Shown: positions 1-7,530 of the stretch, in pieces
How positions within the stretch are numbered: position 1 is the first letter of the stretch
How the letters are laid out: every line of letters begins with the position of its first letter
Assembly (NCBI GenBank): GCA_947630635.1
Contig: CANRIJ010000007.1
Coordinates: 1-24,530 of the forward strand
Length of the DNA stretch: 24,530 nucleotides
Reading direction: 5' to 3'
Source: an uncultured Spirochaetaceae bacterium
Lineage (GTDB): Bacteria > Spirochaetota > Spirochaetia > Sphaerochaetales > Sphaerochaetaceae
Program-made: the position numbers and the translations under genes
Notes under the pieces: generated by a model
The model's database searches: none
Seen by the model: only the letters and a program-made list of their open reading frames with translations
Told to the model about the DNA's origin: nothing

Positions 1-282
1 TGGGTTGGGGGAACTCTATCAGGAATTCTTATGGGCTCATTTCTTCCAGAGGTACTGCAGAGGGCTGCAGTTATTACTGTCTATGCCATGTTTGCATCTC
101 TTTTGGGGAGCGAGGCGAGAAAGAGCTATAAAGCTCTCTTGGTGCTCTTGGTCTCAGCTGGAGTGAATTCTCTTCTGATTCTCGCCTTTAAACTCTCTGC
201 AGGAGTCTCATTTCTGATATCCATGATTCTGGCTACTCTATTTGGAGCTCTTATCTATAGTGATGAGGAGGTCTTCTCATGA
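1..282 (+). CDS. azlC: AzlC-family branched-chain amino acid exporter subunit, C-terminal part
   Basis: The reading frame is open from base 1, so the gene begins outside the window and only about 93 C-terminal residues are visible. They contain hydrophobic stretches (one around MILATLFGALIY) and the short polar tail usual for the last helices of AzlC, the large subunit of the AzlCD inner-membrane exporter of branched-chain amino acids. The identification leans on the neighbour: the stop codon overlaps the start of an AzlD-like gene by four bases (ATGA), which is the standard azlC-azlD arrangement and implies translational coupling. The substrate of this particular pair cannot be read from sequence. 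An ATG at 31 is internal, because the frame continues upstream with WVGGTLSGIL. Confidence 0.8.
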   Translation, partial: WVGGTLSGILMGSFLPEVLQRAAVITVYAMFASLLGSEARKSYKALLVLLVSAGVNSLLILAFKLSAGVSFLISMILATLFGALIYSDEEVFS

Positions 283-578
283 ATATATGGCTGCTTATCG
301 CCTCATGCTCGGTTGCGACACTTCTTCCAAGAACTGCACCGTACTTCATGCCATTTTTGGCAAAGCTTCCCAGATTTCTGAGAAAGTGCATGATTCTCCT
401 TCCAGTTGCAGCGCTTGGAGCGCTTATCTTTCCACTTGCCCTCACAGACTTCCACTCTGAGTGGTATGCAGGTCTAGTTGGAGTGGTCTCGGCCTTCCTT
501 GTCTCCTATTTCAAGGCTCCCATGATAGCCTCTATTCTTGTCTCTCTTACCCTTACTGCGCTTTGTCTTTTAATATAG
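279..578 (+). CDS. azlD: AzlD-family branched-chain amino acid transport subunit
   Basis: This 99-residue integral membrane protein has the AzlD pattern: an N-terminal helix, then LLPRTAPYF (the conserved R-x-x-P-(F/Y) element, normally TRxxPF), a second helix around MILLPVAALGALIFPLAL, and two further hydrophobic segments to the C-terminus. Its usual family length is about 100 residues. AzlD is the small partner of AzlC in exporting branched-chain amino acids and their analogues across the inner membrane. Its ATG overlaps the azlC stop codon by four bases, so it is probably translated by re-initiation. No terminator is visible after it; the next gene begins 4 bases beyond its stop. Confidence 0.85.
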   Translation: MNIWLLIASCSVATLLPRTAPYFMPFLAKLPRFLRKCMILLPVAALGALIFPLALTDFHSEWYAGLVGVVSAFLVSYFKAPMIASILVSLTLTALCLLI

Positions 579-582
579 TTCT

Positions 583-1368
583 ATGATCGCAAAAACACTT
601 GGCAATATGCTTGATAAGAGACTCTCAGTGAGGTCTTTTGACAAGAGCAGAAGACTCAGCATTGAGAGTGTTATGTATATACTTAAAGAGTACAACGCAT
701 GTATCGTTCCAGAATATGTGAAGATAGAGAGGGGAGACTCATTCTTCTCCTATGATGATAGACTCCTTATAAGGGTAACTGACGCATCATCAACCTCAGC
801 ATCCATTGGAGATGTCGCCCTCTCTTTCTATGCTAAGGAGGATTTCAGCCTCTCTCATGAGGCTATAGGCTATGAGGGAGAGGCTCTGGATCTTCTTTTT
901 GAGAGCAAAGGCATTGGCTTTCTCTGGTATGGGATGGGGAGAGTCAAAGAGAGACTCTATAAGGGATACCGCTTTCAGATCATGGCTATTCTTGAGGCTA
1001 TGAAGAGTGGAAGCCTTAGACGAGGAGAGGAGGAGTATAAGAGACTCTCGCTTGATGAGATATGGAAGGGTGACTTCGACATTAATGTAAAGAGAAGTGT
1101 GAGGCTCGCCCCATCTGCATGCAATAGCCAGCCATGGCTCTTTGAAAGTAGTGGCGATGAGATAGCCCTGACTCGGGTCAAATCGCATAGCCCTATGCTC
1201 TTTGGGAAGACTGCCACCTATTTCAATACCATTGATATTGGCATAGCACTGAGGTTTCTGACCCTTTCTCTCGAGCATGAGGGCTATGAGAAGGCAGACC
1301 AAAGAGAGCTTTTCTCAATAAAGGAGACTCCTTTTAGAATAAGGGCAAAAAAAGTTTCCCTAGTATAG
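583..1368 (+). CDS. TM1586-type putative nitroreductase
   Basis: The 261-residue protein shows the marks of the nitroreductase-like fold of the TM1586 group, in which two half-domains bind FMN: an N-terminal RLSVRSFDK segment (R-x-S-x-R-x-F, the usual flavin phosphate contact), the signature RLAPSACNSQPWLF near residue 185, and DIGIALRFLTL near residue 224. Enzymes of this fold reduce nitro, quinone or flavin substrates with NAD(P)H; the natural substrate here is unknown. It lies 4 bases after azlD. There is no Shine-Dalgarno sequence before the ATG, but TAATAT (571-576) is placed like a -10 box with the start of transcription at the ATG, so it may have its own leaderless transcript as well as azlD read-through. 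An alternative ATG lies eight codons downstream at 607. Confidence 0.72.
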   Translation: MIAKTLGNMLDKRLSVRSFDKSRRLSIESVMYILKEYNACIVPEYVKIERGDSFFSYDDRLLIRVTDASSTSASIGDVALSFYAKEDFSLSHEAIGYEGEALDLLFESKGIGFLWYGMGRVKERLYKGYRFQIMAILEAMKSGSLRRGEEEYKRLSLDEIWKGDFDINVKRSVRLAPSACNSQPWLFESSGDEIALTRVKSHSPMLFGKTATYFNTIDIGIALRFLTLSLEHEGYEKADQRELFSIKETPFRIRAKKVSLV

Positions 1369-1373
1369 GGAAA
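1347..1373. terminator. Short perfect hairpin at the nitroreductase stop codon, A-tract on its left
   Basis: Bases 1355-1362 (TTTCCCTA) and 1366-1373 (TAGGGAAA) form an 8-bp perfect stem around a GTA loop; the TAG stop codon of the nitroreductase lies within it. Seven A residues (1347-1353) precede the hairpin, so on the minus strand it would be followed by a T-tract, as in an intrinsic terminator. For plus-strand transcripts the following sequence has no immediate T-run (TTTTT only about 14 bases later), so any plus-strand termination should be weak. No minus-strand gene is visible to its right, so the orientation is puzzling. Confidence 0.4.
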
Positions 1374-1451
1374 GAGGTATTTAGTCTTTTTGGATTCTTG
1401 TTTTTTAGCCTTATTTGGGATAATTATGTAGAAGATTCAAGTGAGGGATCT

Positions 1452-2273
1452 ATGAGGAGAGTGCTTTCAACCTTAGCTATACTGATTTTCCTTCCTCTTG
1501 TACTGTGCGCTGATATGAACCTCAAGGGGGAGGCTCTGCCAACAGAGGTGATTCTCACCTGGAACGCTGTTGATGGCTCTGTATACTATGATGTCTATTT
1601 AGGTAGCGAGTTTTTGGCCAGAATCGAGGATGGCAAGAGAGAATATAGAGTAGAAAACCTTGATTCAGATACTGAATACTCATTTTCAGTTGCTGCGCGA
1701 GATGGGAAAAATGCCGATTTGGATGCAGGCTTCTTGGATATATCTACAGAGAATTGGGATGGAACCTATAAATGGGTCAATGAGACTGATAAGGACAACA
1801 AGGGCAAGATGAGAAGTCTAACACTGAGAGTTGTTACCTGCCACGACGCCGTATATGGCCAGTACTATGAGATCTATCAGGTTCCGGAGAAGAGCGCTGA
1901 GTTTAAGATATTTCCTCTCTTTGCCTTCGGGGATAATAGTGCTGGAGAGTGGCATAAATACAAAGAGAATAGCGATGCAGGACGCTCTTACAAGGAGAAT
2001 GCAGAGATATTCAATACCTCTATCTTCAAGCCTGGAAAGTGGAGAGTGACCAGAATTGAGATGGATAAGGACAAAATAGTGGCACACATCGAGACCAGTG
2101 CCATTGGCATTGTCGTTTCAACTGCAACAACCTATGAGTTCTGTGTTGATCCATCTGGAAATAGGTATATACTCCTCGATACTATTGCCGATAACTCAAT
2201 GGTAAATTCCTTTTTATTTAAGAATCCGAATCCCGGTGAAGGCGATGAGTTTGTCCTAAGGGAGATCGATTAA
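1452..2273 (+). CDS. Exported protein with N-terminal fibronectin type III domain
   Basis: I chose the ATG at 1452 rather than an upstream in-frame TTG at 1398, because it has GAGGG (1443-1447) just upstream and begins directly with a signal peptide (MRRVLSTLAILIFLPLVLCA). The mature protein (about 250 of 273 residues) starts with a fibronectin type III-like unit, roughly residues 26-100: the EVILTWNAVDGSVYYDVYL strand pair and the LDSDTEYSFSVAARDG end are typical. The following ~170 residues, rich in Asp, Lys and aromatics, match no family I recognise. It is likely periplasmic or surface exposed. VLC could be a relaxed spirochaetal lipobox, but Leu before the Cys is unusual, so ordinary signal-peptidase cleavage is as likely. 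A GATAAT (1419-1424) may be its -10 box. topA starts 13 bases after its stop. Confidence 0.75.
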   Translation: MRRVLSTLAILIFLPLVLCADMNLKGEALPTEVILTWNAVDGSVYYDVYLGSEFLARIEDGKREYRVENLDSDTEYSFSVAARDGKNADLDAGFLDISTENWDGTYKWVNETDKDNKGKMRSLTLRVVTCHDAVYGQYYEIYQVPEKSAEFKIFPLFAFGDNSAGEWHKYKENSDAGRSYKENAEIFNTSIFKPGKWRVTRIEMDKDKIVAHIETSAIGIVVSTATTYEFCVDPSGNRYILLDTIADNSMVNSFLFKNPNPGEGDEFVLREID

Positions 2274-2286
2274 AGGATGTGCGAAG

Positions 2287-5200
2287 TTGGTTGCTGATAT
2301 AGCAAAGAAGAGTCTGATTATAGTTGAGTCTCCTAAGAAGGCTAATACCATTCAGGGCTTTCTTAAGGGATATCCATTCAAGGTAATGGCCAGCAAGGGC
2401 CATGTAATGGACCTCAATCCGCGTCCAAGCGATAGCGATGGAAGCACCTATGGCGTCTATATAAGGGATGGATATAGGCTTGACTATATAATTCCCGACG
2501 AGGATAAAGAGCTCTTATCCGAACTCAAAAGAGAGCTTGAGAAGGTAGATCAGCTTATACTCGCAACCGATGAGGATAGAGAGGGAGAGTCAATTGCATA
2601 CCACTTGAAGATGCTTCTATCTCCAAAGGTCCCAACCTACAGAATGGTTTTTCATGAGATAACAAAGAAGGCAATAGAGGAGGCCTTTGAAAACTGCAGA
2701 GACATAGATATGGACCTTGTTATGGCCCAGGAGGCCAGGAGGGTCGTCGACAGGCTCCAAGGCTATGGAATCTCTCCGATTCTCATCAGAAAGCTCGGAA
2801 AGGATAAGCTCTCAGCTGGCAGGGTTCAGTCTCCTGCTCTAAAGCTTATTGTCGAAAGAGAGAAGATAAGAAGGAAATTCAAGGTATCTGGCTTCTACTC
2901 GGTAGAGGGAACAGCCTCATTTGATTCAAGCGACTTTTCATTTTCGCTCTCCTCAATTGGGAAAGAGAGTGTTGCCAACTCCAAAAGCTATGATAGGGAG
3001 AGCGGTGAGTTCAAGGATGGCGTTATTGTCCTTGATAAAGAGAGGGCAGATGAGATAGCCCGCTTTCTTGAGGGAAAGAGCGCCAGAGTAATAAGCAATA
3101 AGAAATCCAATACAAGCGAAAAGCCATCTGAGCCATTTACTACTTCGACACTGCAGCAGGACGCAGGCTCAAAGCTCAGGATGTCCTCAAAAGAGGTTAT
3201 GATGGTCGCGCAGAGCCTCTATGAGAATGGCTATATAACATACATGCGTACTGATAGCCCTAATCTCTCCTCTGAGTGCATAAAAGCGGCCAGAGCACAG
3301 GCTGAGTCTCTCTTTGGAAAGGAGTATTTAAATCCAATAGAGAGAAATTACAAGGCAAGAACGCCAGGCGCTCAGGAGGCACATGAGGCAATCAGACCCG
3401 CAGGAGATAGGTTCAGAAGCCCAAATGAGACTGGCCTAAGGGGAAAAGAGCTGGACTTATATACGCTTATCTGGAAGAGAACGCTTGCAACTCAGATGAA
3501 AGACGCAGAGTTTTTAGATACCAAAGTTAAGCTTGAGTGCGAAGGCTATATTCTCTCTTCCGGTGAGAGGAAGTGCATCTTTGATGGCTTTATTAGGCTC
3601 TATAGGGCAAGCGATGAAGAGGAAGAGAGTGAGGAGAGCGAGAGGGCTCTGCCGAACTTAAATGTCGGAGACTCTTCTATAATAAAGAGCTCTTATGGCA
3701 AAGAGCATGCGACTCTTCCTCCCAAGAGATATACAGAGCCAAGCCTAGTAAAGAAGCTTGAGAGTGACGAGATTGGGCGTCCCTCTACATATGCCCAGAT
3801 TATCTCGACTCTCTTAGATAGGGACTATGTCGTGAAGGAGGGGCTCTCGCTTGTTCCGACCTTTACGGGTTTCTTTGTAGAGAAGTTCATGGAGGAAGCA
3901 TTCCCGAAGTACATAGACTACGGCTTTACAAAGAAGATGGAGGCAGAGCTCGATAAGATCGCATCTGGCGAGATGAAGAAGGATGATTATTTAAATGCCT
4001 TCTGGTTTGGCGAGGACTATAAGGGAGGTCTTGTTGAGAAGATCAATATGGTCAAAAGAGAGACGCTCTCTACCAGCTTTAAGACACTTGAGCTATCGGG
4101 TCTTCAAAAGAGTTTTGATGAGAATGGCAAAGAGGTCTCCTTTGAGATCAAGATGGGAAAGTTCGGTCCATACATTCTTACCGACTTATTTGACCAGATG
4201 AAGGGAAAGTACGAGATGGCATCGATTAATGAGAAGAAGTACTTTCCTGGCGAGTTCTCCCTAGAGGATGTACTCTCGATTCTCAATCCAAAAGACAATT
4301 TGCTCTATGGAAAATATATCGTGAAAGAGGGTCAGAATGGAATTTACATCCAAAGAGAGGATGGTGTTACCGTCTCATGGTATCAGAAGTCAAAGCCCGA
4401 GGAGGCCTCAGAGGAGCTATTGGACCTTCTCTTCTCACTTCCAAAAGAGCTTGGAGAGGATGATGTGTCAAAGGCCATTCTGAACTATGGAAAGTATGGC
4501 TTCTATGTGGCTTATAACGGGAAAAACTACTCACTTTTCAATGCCGATCCTCTCTTGATGGACTTTGATAGTGCAAAATCTCTCTTTGAGGAAAAGAGCC
4601 TTGGCGAGTATAACGGAAATCAAATCTACCTTAAGAAGGGAAAGTATGGCTTTTATCTTCAGTCTGGCGGTGTGAATTACAAGATATTCCGCTCCGATGG
4701 AAAGCCTGAGGATATTGATGAGAAGAAGGCAATATCGATTATCGAGAGAAAGGAAAAGAGAGAGGGTGAGGCGGTTAGCGAGAGTGAAGAGAAAGGCTCC
4801 TCACTCGGAGAGTATGAAGGCTGGCCAGTCAGAATCCTGACTGGCAGGTATGGCCCATACATTAAGTGGAATTCGAATAACTACAGAATAGGCAAGAGTG
4901 AGTCTCTTTCTGAGCTTACCTTAGATAGGGCAGTAAGCATTATCGAAAAGAAGGATAATGGTGAGAAGAAGGCAAAGAGCCCCAAGAAGGCTCTTAAAGC
5001 CATGCCAAAAGAGAGCTCTCCCTCACTCGGAGAGTATAAGGGAAATAGCGTTCTCATCATGACTGGCAAGTACGGTCCATACATTAAATGGAACAGCAAT
5101 AACTACAAGATCTCGAAGGAAGATGGAGACTTATCCTCCCTTAGTCTTGATAAGGCAATAGAGATCATTGAGAGAGCAAAGGACAAAAAGAGCTCTCAAT

Positions 5201-5394
5201 ATGACTTTTTAGAAAAGGCAATTAAGGTCTGGAACCTAGATAATGGAGAGAGAGTTGGGCTCTTTGTAGGAAAGTATGGCCCATATCTAAGGGAAGGCAA
5301 GAGTATCTTCGGCCTCAAGGGCGATGAGAAGAAAAATCCAGAAGGCCTGACTGATGAGAGAGTAAAGGAGATTGTCTCTTCTCAAGAGAGCTGA
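2287..5394 (+). CDS. topA: DNA topoisomerase I (type IA) with repeated C-terminal domain
   Basis: This 1035-residue enzyme relaxes negative supercoils by cutting one strand through a 5'-phosphotyrosine. The Toprim domain carries Glu14 (IIVESP) and the acidic triad in ATDEDREGE (residues 95-99). The catalytic tyrosine is Tyr319 in YITYMRTDS, and the IGRPSTYAQII segment follows in the core. Instead of the zinc-ribbon tail of the E. coli enzyme it has six copies of a G-K-Y-G-(P/F)-Y unit, beginning near residues 624, 735, 785, 853, 927 and 995, which fits the topoisomerase C-terminal repeat family thought to bind DNA. The start is a TTG at 2287 with AAGGA (2273-2277) 9 bases before it; there is no in-frame ATG before the conserved SLIIVESP. 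It probably shares a transcript with the FN3 protein gene upstream. Confidence 0.97.
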   Translation: MVADIAKKSLIIVESPKKANTIQGFLKGYPFKVMASKGHVMDLNPRPSDSDGSTYGVYIRDGYRLDYIIPDEDKELLSELKRELEKVDQLILATDEDREGESIAYHLKMLLSPKVPTYRMVFHEITKKAIEEAFENCRDIDMDLVMAQEARRVVDRLQGYGISPILIRKLGKDKLSAGRVQSPALKLIVEREKIRRKFKVSGFYSVEGTASFDSSDFSFSLSSIGKESVANSKSYDRESGEFKDGVIVLDKERADEIARFLEGKSARVISNKKSNTSEKPSEPFTTSTLQQDAGSKLRMSSKEVMMVAQSLYENGYITYMRTDSPNLSSECIKAARAQAESLFGKEYLNPIERNYKARTPGAQEAHEAIRPAGDRFRSPNETGLRGKELDLYTLIWKRTLATQMKDAEFLDTKVKLECEGYILSSGERKCIFDGFIRLYRASDEEEESEESERALPNLNVGDSSIIKSSYGKEHATLPPKRYTEPSLVKKLESDEIGRPSTYAQIISTLLDRDYVVKEGLSLVPTFTGFFVEKFMEEAFPKYIDYGFTKKMEAELDKIASGEMKKDDYLNAFWFGEDYKGGLVEKINMVKRETLSTSFKTLELSGLQKSFDENGKEVSFEIKMGKFGPYILTDLFDQMKGKYEMASINEKKYFPGEFSLEDVLSILNPKDNLLYGKYIVKEGQNGIYIQREDGVTVSWYQKSKPEEASEELLDLLFSLPKELGEDDVSKAILNYGKYGFYVAYNGKNYSLFNADPLLMDFDSAKSLFEEKSLGEYNGNQIYLKKGKYGFYLQSGGVNYKIFRSDGKPEDIDEKKAISIIERKEKREGEAVSESEEKGSSLGEYEGWPVRILTGRYGPYIKWNSNNYRIGKSESLSELTLDRAVSIIEKKDNGEKKAKSPKKALKAMPKESSPSLGEYKGNSVLIMTGKYGPYIKWNSNNYKISKEDGDLSSLSLDKAIEIIERAKDKKSSQYDFLEKAIKVWNLDNGERVGLFVGKYGPYLREGKSIFGLKGDEKKNPEGLTDERVKEIVSSQES

Positions 5395-5438
5395 TAGGTA
5401 CCTTTGCCTAATAGTGGTCCTTTAGTTATCTTCCATGT

Positions 5439-5678
5439 ATGGAAAATGAGAGGATAAAGTGGGCAATTGGGGACTTGATTCTCCTTGTGTTTATTGTGCT
5501 TTTACTGACCAAGCTCATAGTTCCATTTCTATTTACATGGTTCTGGGTGATACTATCGGGGTCATTTCTTCTGATATTTCTAGCTGTCATCGGACTGAAT
5601 AAGGTCATGAGAATGATGGTTGATGAAAACGATAGAGACAACTTCAGACTCGATGACAAAAATGAGAAAGACAATTAA
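5439..5678 (+). CDS. Small two-helix membrane protein, unknown function
   Basis: The 79-residue product has two strongly hydrophobic segments (around residues 10-29 and 32-53) followed by a highly charged, Asp/Asn-rich tail (DENDRDNFRLDDKNEKDN), the layout of a small inner-membrane protein with both ends in the cytoplasm. I do not recognise a family. It lies 44 bases after topA with no terminator in between, so it may be read from the topA transcript; no good Shine-Dalgarno sequence is seen. It is probably real because the frame is uninterrupted, fits membrane-protein composition and fills the space up to the tRNA, but nothing beyond that supports it. Confidence 0.55.
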   Translation: MENERIKWAIGDLILLVFIVLLLTKLIVPFLFTWFWVILSGSFLLIFLAVIGLNKVMRMMVDENDRDNFRLDDKNEKDN

Positions 5679-5682
5679 AAAA

Positions 5683-5756
5683 TGCCCCGGAACGGGTTCG
5701 AACTGTTGACCTTCTCCTTAGGAGGGAGACGCTCTATCCAGCTGAGCTACCGGAGC
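5683..5756 (-). tRNA. tRNA-Arg (anticodon CCU)
   Basis: The reverse complement folds as a 74-nt cloverleaf. The acceptor stem is GCTCCGG with CCGGGGC (one T-G wobble), the D-stem GCTC/GAGC, and the anticodon stem TCTCC/GGAGA closes loop CTCCTAA with anticodon CCT. The T-arm AACAG/CCGTT with TTCGAAC has one A-C mismatch. The discriminator base is A. CCA is not encoded; six T residues follow the discriminator directly (plus-strand A-run 5677-5682) and probably terminate the transcript. The tRNA reads AGG, which is heavily used by the genes in this window. Confidence 0.96.
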
Positions 5757-5766
5757 ATGCTTTGAT

Positions 5767-5794
5767 ATTATCACAATCGACAAAATCATAACAA
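5767..5794 (-). promoter_or_regulatory. Promoter of tRNA-Arg(CCU)
   Basis: On the minus strand TTGTTA (5789-5794) and GATAAT (5767-5772) are separated by 16 bases, and TGT before GATAAT makes an extended -10. Transcription would start near 5760, leaving only a few bases before the mature 5' end at 5756. Confidence 0.6.
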
Positions 5795-5841
5795 CGACTC
5801 TTCTTTAATCTTTTGGTGTGATTAACTACAATTTCCATAGG

Positions 5842-7287
5842 ATGGGAAAGAGAAAGCCTAAGAGAACAGAGAAGAGCATAGAAAAAAGGGAGGACAGAGA
5901 CATCTCTCCCTTTGCCTCTATAGTTCTCAAGGAGAAGAAAGAGGATAAAAAGGCTCCAGAGAAGATAAAAGCAGAGGCGCCCAAAGAGGTCAAGAAGGCT
6001 CCGGGAGAGATCGTAAAGGGCTATGACCCCAATGCGAGCTTTGAGGATATTCTCTACTCTTTTGAGCATACCGGTAATCCATATACACTCAAGAAATCCT
6101 CTTTCAAGGGTGTTAAGAAGAATACCCAGAGCAATTTTGGAGATATTCTCAATAAATGGGAGAATAGCTACAGAAAGAAAGATGCCTCTCAAGATAATAA
6201 GGATCCTATAAATAAGAAGAGTCTTCCTAGAGAGGAAAAAGAGCCACTTTCTCAAAAGAGCCCAAAGAGCTCATATGTCCCCACCTGTGATTTTGGAAAG
6301 ATCTTAGAGGAAGCTGAGAAAATCTCTCAGAAGAAGAGTTCGACTCCGGAAAAAGAGACCAAGGAAAAGAGAGTTGAAATAAAGACGTTAGACACCCTTA
6401 GAGAGGAGGATGCCATTAGCAACAATGCCTTCTTTAAGAGTGAGAGCGATGATGAGAAGAGATCTGAGAGGGCCTCTTGGTCTATTTTGGGAGGAAACGA
6501 GGCACGTGAAAGGGAGGCTTTGGATCTTCCTCCGTTAGAGTATAAGAGCCCTCATAGAGCAAAAGAGGAAAGAGAGGAAGAGAAGATAGCGATAGAAGAG
6601 AAAAGCAGCGAGGCTTTGGCTCACGTTGTTCTTGTTCCTCCTCAAAAGAAGAAAAAGAAGAAGAGAGACGATGCGCTTAGAGAGGAAGACGCACTTACAA
6701 AGGATTTCTACAAAAAAGACGGGCTCTCAGAGGAGAGGGCAGAGGGCGCTGTATGGTCTATTATAGGCGGCAATGATAACTTTGAGAGAAAGGAAAACAG
6801 CGATCTTCCTCCAATAGAGAAAGTCGATTTCTACAATAAAGGAAGCAGAAGCAAAAATAAGAGAGGCCCAGTTGAGGCAAAAAGAGACTTCCAGGAGATT
6901 CTGAGTGAGTTTGACAAGATAAGCCAGGACAAGACCTTTGAGGAGATTCTCAAGGAGAAGGATCTGGAGACCCCAAAGGTCAGGCAATATACAATCACAG
7001 AGCTCAGAAAGATGAATCCACAGGCGACTTTAGACCTTCATGGAGACACAAAGAAAGAGGCTGATGAGAAGGTCAGGTCCTTTATAAAGGAGGCACAAAG
7101 CCACCATTTGAGAAAGATTGCAATCAATGTGGGAAAGGGCCTTCATTCAGAGGATGGCAAGGGCGTTCTAAAGGACTATACAGTGGCTATAATCGATGAG
7201 ATGAAGGCTGCAAGCGAAATAAACCCAGCTCCCATCAAAATGGGAGGAAGCGGTGTTCTTTGGATAATTCTGAAAGAGAAAGAGTGA
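5842..7287 (+). CDS. Smr-domain protein with long charged repeat-bearing N-terminus
   Basis: The last ~95 residues form an Smr (MutS2 C-terminal-like) domain: TLDLHGDTKKEADEKV, then INVGKGLHS and GGSGVLWIIL, carrying the LDLHG and G-K-G-x-H motifs linked to nucleic-acid nicking or binding. Before it lie ~385 low-complexity Lys/Glu residues, probably disordered, that contain five copies of a short F-x-(D/E/K)-I-L motif (Phe at about 67, 99, 151, 350, 366) and two copies of a 48-residue LREEDA...DLPP-(L/I)-E unit (186-233, 279-326). I chose ATG 5842 (481 residues) over an in-frame GTG at 5818: TACAAT (5827-5832) fits a -10 box nine bases before it. A role in RNA or ribosome quality control would fit the family but is not shown here. 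Its stop codon abuts that of infA. Confidence 0.85.
   Translation: MGKRKPKRTEKSIEKREDRDISPFASIVLKEKKEDKKAPEKIKAEAPKEVKKAPGEIVKGYDPNASFEDILYSFEHTGNPYTLKKSSFKGVKKNTQSNFGDILNKWENSYRKKDASQDNKDPINKKSLPREEKEPLSQKSPKSSYVPTCDFGKILEEAEKISQKKSSTPEKETKEKRVEIKTLDTLREEDAISNNAFFKSESDDEKRSERASWSILGGNEAREREALDLPPLEYKSPHRAKEEREEEKIAIEEKSSEALAHVVLVPPQKKKKKKRDDALREEDALTKDFYKKDGLSEERAEGAVWSIIGGNDNFERKENSDLPPIEKVDFYNKGSRSKNKRGPVEAKRDFQEILSEFDKISQDKTFEEILKEKDLETPKVRQYTITELRKMNPQATLDLHGDTKKEADEKVRSFIKEAQSHHLRKIAINVGKGLHSEDGKGVLKDYTVAIIDEMKAASEINPAPIKMGGSGVLWIILKEKE
6397..6540 (+). repeat. First copy of 48-residue repeat in the Smr protein
   Basis: It encodes residues 186-233, starting LREEDAISNN and ending DLPPLE, with a W-S-I-L-G-G-N core. 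The second copy at 6676-6819 shares LREEDA, E-R-x-E, W-S-I-x-G-G-N and DLPP-x-E in the same order with one-residue shifts. It is a diverged protein-level repeat rather than an exact DNA repeat. Confidence 0.8.
6676..6819 (+). repeat. Second copy of 48-residue repeat in the Smr protein
   Basis: It encodes residues 279-326, starting LREEDALTKD and ending DLPPIE, and matches the copy at 6397-6540 over the LREEDA head, the W-S-I-I-G-G-N core and the DLPP tail. About 45 Lys/Glu-rich residues separate the copies, including the run KKKKKK. Confidence 0.8.
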
Positions 7288-7506
7288 TTACCTCTCTCTG
7301 TAGGTGATTCTGCCCTTTGTCAAATCATATGGAGAAAGCTCGACTTTTACAGAGTCGCCGGGAACTATTCTTATGTAGTGCTTTCTCATTTTTCCTGAAA
7401 GATGTGCGAGTATTACAAGGTCGTTTGTGAGCTTTACTCTAAACATTGTATTAGGCAGTGCCTCTGTAACTACTCCTTCGACTTCAATTGCTTCTTCTTT
7501 TGCCAT
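7288..7506 (-). CDS. infA: Translation initiation factor IF-1
   Basis: The 72-residue protein has the length and the single OB-fold of IF-1: it begins MAKEEAIEVEGVV, continues with LPNTMFRVKL and VILAHLSGKMRKHYIRI, and ends GDSVKVELSPYDLTKGRITYR, all close to the family consensus. IF-1 binds the A site of the 30S subunit and helps IF-2 and IF-3 choose the initiator tRNA. GAGGA lies three bases before the ATG. It has its own promoter and is transcribed away from glyA. Its stop codon is directly adjacent to the stop codon of the convergent Smr gene, with no terminator between them. Confidence 0.97.
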   Translation of the reverse strand: MAKEEAIEVEGVVTEALPNTMFRVKLTNDLVILAHLSGKMRKHYIRIVPGDSVKVELSPYDLTKGRITYRER

Positions 7507-7530
7507 AATTCCTCAAAACTTATCTTCAAC

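Noticed and set aside
796..1302. Long minus-strand open frame inside the nitroreductase gene
   Set aside because: It lies wholly under a gene with clear family motifs, has no ribosome-binding site or recognisable domain, and reflects the codon bias of the plus-strand gene.
2277..2297. Six-codon ATG frame overlapping the topA start, possible leader peptide
   Set aside because: It is out of frame, its ATG lies directly on the AAGGA that serves the TTG start, and its codons show no attenuation-like residue run.
4840..5110. Direct DNA repeat or CRISPR-like spacing in the topA 3' end
   Set aside because: The similarity follows from coding GKYGPYIKWNSNNY protein repeats; there are no regularly spaced identical units with unique spacers.
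5683..5756. tRNA as a phage attachment site
   Set aside because: No integrase gene and no duplicated 3' end of the tRNA was seen nearby.
5734..6255. Minus-strand hydrophobic open frame across the start of the Smr gene
   Set aside because: It overlaps the tRNA and its promoter and is the complement of a Lys/Glu-rich stretch, which reads as Leu/Phe-rich in antisense; no support as a gene.
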